Positions 60,187 through 64,000 of a stretch of 64,000 nt of DNA are shown here, piece after piece. Position 1 is the stretch's first letter. Each line of letters starts with the position of its first letter. The position numbers and the translations under genes were made by a program. This DNA comes from Metaphire vulgaris. Its lineage: Eukaryota; Annelida; Clitellata; Crassiclitellata; Megascolecidae. Location of the stretch: assembly GCA_018105865.1 (NCBI GenBank), contig CM030845.1, forward strand, positions 9,165,890-9,229,889, written 5' to 3'. The notes under the pieces were generated by a model. The model did not search any database, was not told the origin of the DNA, and was given only the letters and a program-made list of their open reading frames with translations.

Positions 60187-60720
60187 AGGGGTCGTCCATA
60201 AATTACGTCACGCGGTTAGGGGGATCCGGCCATTTGTGACGAAGTGTGACGACGGGGAGGGGTTTCCGTAAATGTGACGAAACGCAAAAAATGAGGGCAT
60301 GGCCTTTAAAATTTAGGTCATGACCTTTGACCTTTTTGTTTTTTGCTTGTCAGGGTTTTTTCGAGAGGAAAATACAAGGATGGCCATTTTGCTTGTCAAG
60401 ATATATATGTTACAGTGAAACTGTGAAACCAGTAATTTCACGAAATCCCTAACTTTGCTAGGGATTTCGTGAAATCCCCATTTCACTTAGTGATTTCATG
60501 AAAACACTAAAAACTCTAGGGATTTCGCGTATTTACTGAAAAAGTGGGTATGGTATTACACAATTTCCCTAAAGTCAAAGCCAGTCAGTTAGAGATTTCA
60601 TGAAAACACTAAAAACTCCAGGGATTTCGCGTATTTACTGAAAAAGTAAAACTGAAGTTACAGTGAAACTGTGAAACTAGTGATTTCTGAAAAAGTAAAA
60701 CTAAAGTTAGTATACTAATA
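60187..60720. repeat. Element end plus palindrome-rich minisatellite
   Basis: 60187-60400 opens with GGGGTCGTCCATAAATTACG, a TIR-like end related to the GGGGCTGTCC family; no partner end was found. From 60410 to 60690 there are direct repeats (GATTTCATGAAAACACTAAA at 60492 and 60596; ACAGTGAAACTGTGAAAC at 60413 and 60660). A hairpin has 17-bp perfect arms at 60435-60451 and 60459-60475. Confidence 0.7.
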
Positions 60721-60731
60721 TATATATATAT

Positions 60732-61819
60732 ACTAGAAAGATGCTCGCTTCGCTCGCGCTCGCTTCGCTCGCAGTGCAGGATAATACTAATCCAATACCT
60801 ATACCTAGTACCCAATCATTGAATTCATGCTGAACAACATTTCAATGATCGCCACCTAGCCAAGCTCTGCGCCACGTAATAATTAGGCCTATGTACGTTA
60901 AAATCACGCAACTGTGGCCATTTGTGACGCTGTACACGTATTTTTGTGCGCGTTAAAATGTACGTTAAATTGCGCAACTACCTCAGGCTGCGAACAATTG
61001 TTATCAATAGCAACGTCGTCGCACGCCCAGCCCTCTGACGCTGCAATGACTCGACTAAACCGGTTCTACGAACAATTGTTACCAATAGCAACGTCGTCTT
61101 CGAACATCGTCCACCAATGCATCGCGACGTAAGGACTAAACCGGTCTACCAATAGTCAACGCTCGCCCACCAACGCATCGCGACGTAAGGACTAAACGGT
61201 CTAAACCGTCTACCAATAGTCAACCAATCAGAACGCTTGAAGGTAACAGACATACAGAATAACGATTTTAATATGATACTAGAAAGAGGCTCGCTTCGCT
61301 CGCGCTCGCTTCGCTCGCAGTGCAGGATAATACTAATCCAATACCTATACCTAATACCCAATCATTGAATTCATGCTGAAGAACATTTCAATGATGTACT
61401 GTACATACGCCACCTAGCCAAGCTCTGCGCCACGTAATAATTAGGCCTATGTACGTTAAAATCACGCAACTGTGGCCATTTGTGACGCTGTACACGTATT
61501 TTTTGTGTACGCTAAAATGTACGTTAAAATTGCTGCGAACAATTGTTACCAATAGCAACGTCGTCGCACGCCCAGCCCTCTGATGCTGCAATGACTCGAC
61601 TAAACCGGTTCTACGAACAATTGTTACCAATAGCAACGTCGTCTTCGAACATCGTCCACCAACGCATCGCGACGTAAGGACTAAACGGTCTAAACCGTCT
61701 ACCAATAGTCAACGCTCGCCCACCAACGCATCGCGACGTAAGGACTAAACGGTCTAAACCGTCTAGCAATAGTCAACCAATCAGAACGCTTGAAGGTAGC
61801 AGACATACAGATAACGATC

Positions 61820-61826
<7 letters not shown>
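60732..61826. repeat. Tandem duplication of a ~546-bp unit
   Basis: Unit 1 (60732-61277) and unit 2 (61278-61826) both start ACTAGAAAGA(T/G)GCTCGC, contain TCGCTTCGCTCGCGCTCGC and end near ACATACAGAATAACGAT. Each contains inner repeats (GAACAATTGTTACCAATAGC; CATCGCGACGTAAGGACTAA). The unit is bounded by TA-rich sequence on both sides. No coding frame. Confidence 0.88.

Positions 61827-61827
<1 letters not shown>

Positions 61828-61870
<43 letters not shown>
61828..61870. repeat. (TA)n microsatellite
   Basis: TA array directly after the second 546-bp unit. Confidence 0.95.
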
Positions 61871-61871
<1 letters not shown>

Positions 61872-61941
61872 GAAACCCAAGAGTACTAGAGTTCAAGAAG
61901 TCGGTCTGGTCTCCTGCACTTCGACCAATATAGCTGGTAAG

Positions 61942-62109
61942 CAGTGTTTATTCTAGGCCTTCTTAGGGGAATTTCCCAAGTTTGAAAATCCCCAATTATT
62001 TTTAGATGTTGGCTGGGGAATGAAATCCCCCCAAACGTGTGGAAACTCAAACCTTGTCCCCCAAACATTTCAAAATCCCCCCAATGTCAAGGGGCTAGAA
62101 TAAACACTG
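61942..62109. mobile_element. CAGTGTTTATTCTAG element with 9-bp TSD, copy 2
   Basis: Same perfect 15-bp ends as 28866-29039, opposite interior orientation, flanked by GCTGGTAAG on both sides (nine bases). 168 bp. Confidence 0.9.
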
Positions 62110-62239
62110 GCTGGTAAGAATGGATCAGTCAAAGTACCTATAGAAAAGAACGGTTGGGGTAAACAATGATTGACACATGACACCTGTAGGCCTATTATTA
62201 GTGTAGGCAGTGGCTGGTTGCAATTACTGAGCATCTAAC

Positions 62240-62276
62240 TTTAAATAGGCACGTTGTCCTGCCGATTCTGTCAGTT
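62240..62276 (+). promoter_or_regulatory. Candidate TATA plus initiator core promoter
   Basis: TTTAAATA starts at 62240 and TCAGTT (initiator consensus TCAKTY) lies at 62271-62276, giving 33 bases between the first T and the initiator A. That is close to the normal spacing. An ATG follows 15 bases after the predicted start. Confidence 0.4.
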
Positions 62277-62287
62277 AAGGTTTGAAA

Positions 62288-62398
62288 ATGGCACAGTCTA
62301 CACAGGAGAGCTACGAGGATGAATTTAGGAAGAAGTTAATTGAAAAGTATGAAGCCTGTCAGAATTATCTAATCCCGAAAGAGGTTGTAAACTTTTAA
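62288..62398 (+). CDS. Short ORF behind the candidate promoter
   Basis: ATG in good context (GAAAATGG), 36 codons, hydrophilic (QESYEDEFRKKLIEKYEACQ) and ending at a stop. A weak donor (GAG|GTTGTA) near the end would make it a first exon. No family recognised. Confidence 0.3.
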   Translation: MAQSTQESYEDEFRKKLIEKYEACQNYLIPKEVVNF

Positions 62399-62598
62399 TA
62401 CGAACACCGTAGTTATAATTCAATTTCTTGTGCATGTTAATAACGAAGTCGTAGTTATAAGCCTACTCCAATTTCTATATGCTCAGTAAGTATGAAGTAC
62501 TAACCAGTGGCGATGTGGAGAAATTGATTAGAAAATGAAAATGAAGACAGTCCATTCTACTTTGCTACTATAAAAGACACCTACGACATCATTAGCAA

Positions 62599-63889
<1,291 letters not shown>

Positions 63890-63895
<6 letters not shown>

Positions 63896-64000
63896 CGGCG
63901 CTGGGTTTTGTTGGCTGGGTGGGTCAAATGCAATCTACACAACTAGGACCCGGTTCAGACTACCCCTCGCGGCCTCGCCCCCCCAATCAAAACTTCTCTG
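63890..64000. mobile_element. CAGAGGCGGCGCT-family element, cut by window end
   Basis: Starts CAGAGGCGGCGCTGGG and shares GGACCCGG(T/C)TCAGACTACC with 46595-46776. The right end lies beyond the window. Confidence 0.65.

Overview
The window is nuclear DNA of an animal, not of a microbe. Genes are split by GT-AG introns, intergenic DNA is AT-rich, microsatellites are long, and the DNA is packed with SINE, LINE and short terminal-inverted-repeat (TIR) DNA transposon copies. The recognisable genes (a DCC/neogenin/Frazzled netrin receptor, TRMT10A and CNOT3) are general animal genes, so the phylum cannot be fixed from them. The repeat load and a short internal TTAGGG-type telomere tract fit a marine invertebrate, possibly a deuterostome; this is inference.

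Layout. 1-3.2 kb (+): last exons of a DCC/neogenin/Frazzled-type receptor, ending in the P3 motif. 3.2-9.6 kb: intergenic, with a decayed LINE, a second LINE tail and several DNA transposon copies. 9.66-14.57 kb (-): an 879-residue serine-rich protein in two coding exons with a C-terminal four-cysteine motif; I do not recognise the family. 16.2-17.8 kb: head-to-head 5' flank shared with TRMT10A, with a tRNA-derived SINE. 17.76-22.24 kb (+): complete seven-exon TRMT10A (382 aa). 22.3-30.0 kb: intergenic, mobile elements and one orphan candidate first exon. 30.03-44.68 kb (-): complete CNOT3 in 16 coding exons (749 aa, all phases consistent). 44.9-51.4 kb: repeats. 51.4-53.9 kb (-): a two-exon gene for a secreted cysteine-rich protein with a TATA box. 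54-64 kb: nested transposons, a LINE endonuclease remnant, two tandem duplications, giant ATT arrays and a few candidate exons.

The housekeeping genes act in RNA metabolism (CNOT3 in mRNA deadenylation, TRMT10A in tRNA m1G9 methylation), but nothing here suggests they work as a unit. The most informative unexplained material is mobile: TTAA-flanked elements of exactly 72 bp, a ~188-bp hAT-type family inserted into itself, an element with 9-bp target duplications, a foldback element with telomeric repeats in its loop, and a perfect 52-bp palindrome. Target-site duplications (TSDs) were read by eye for most elements and give exact boundaries.
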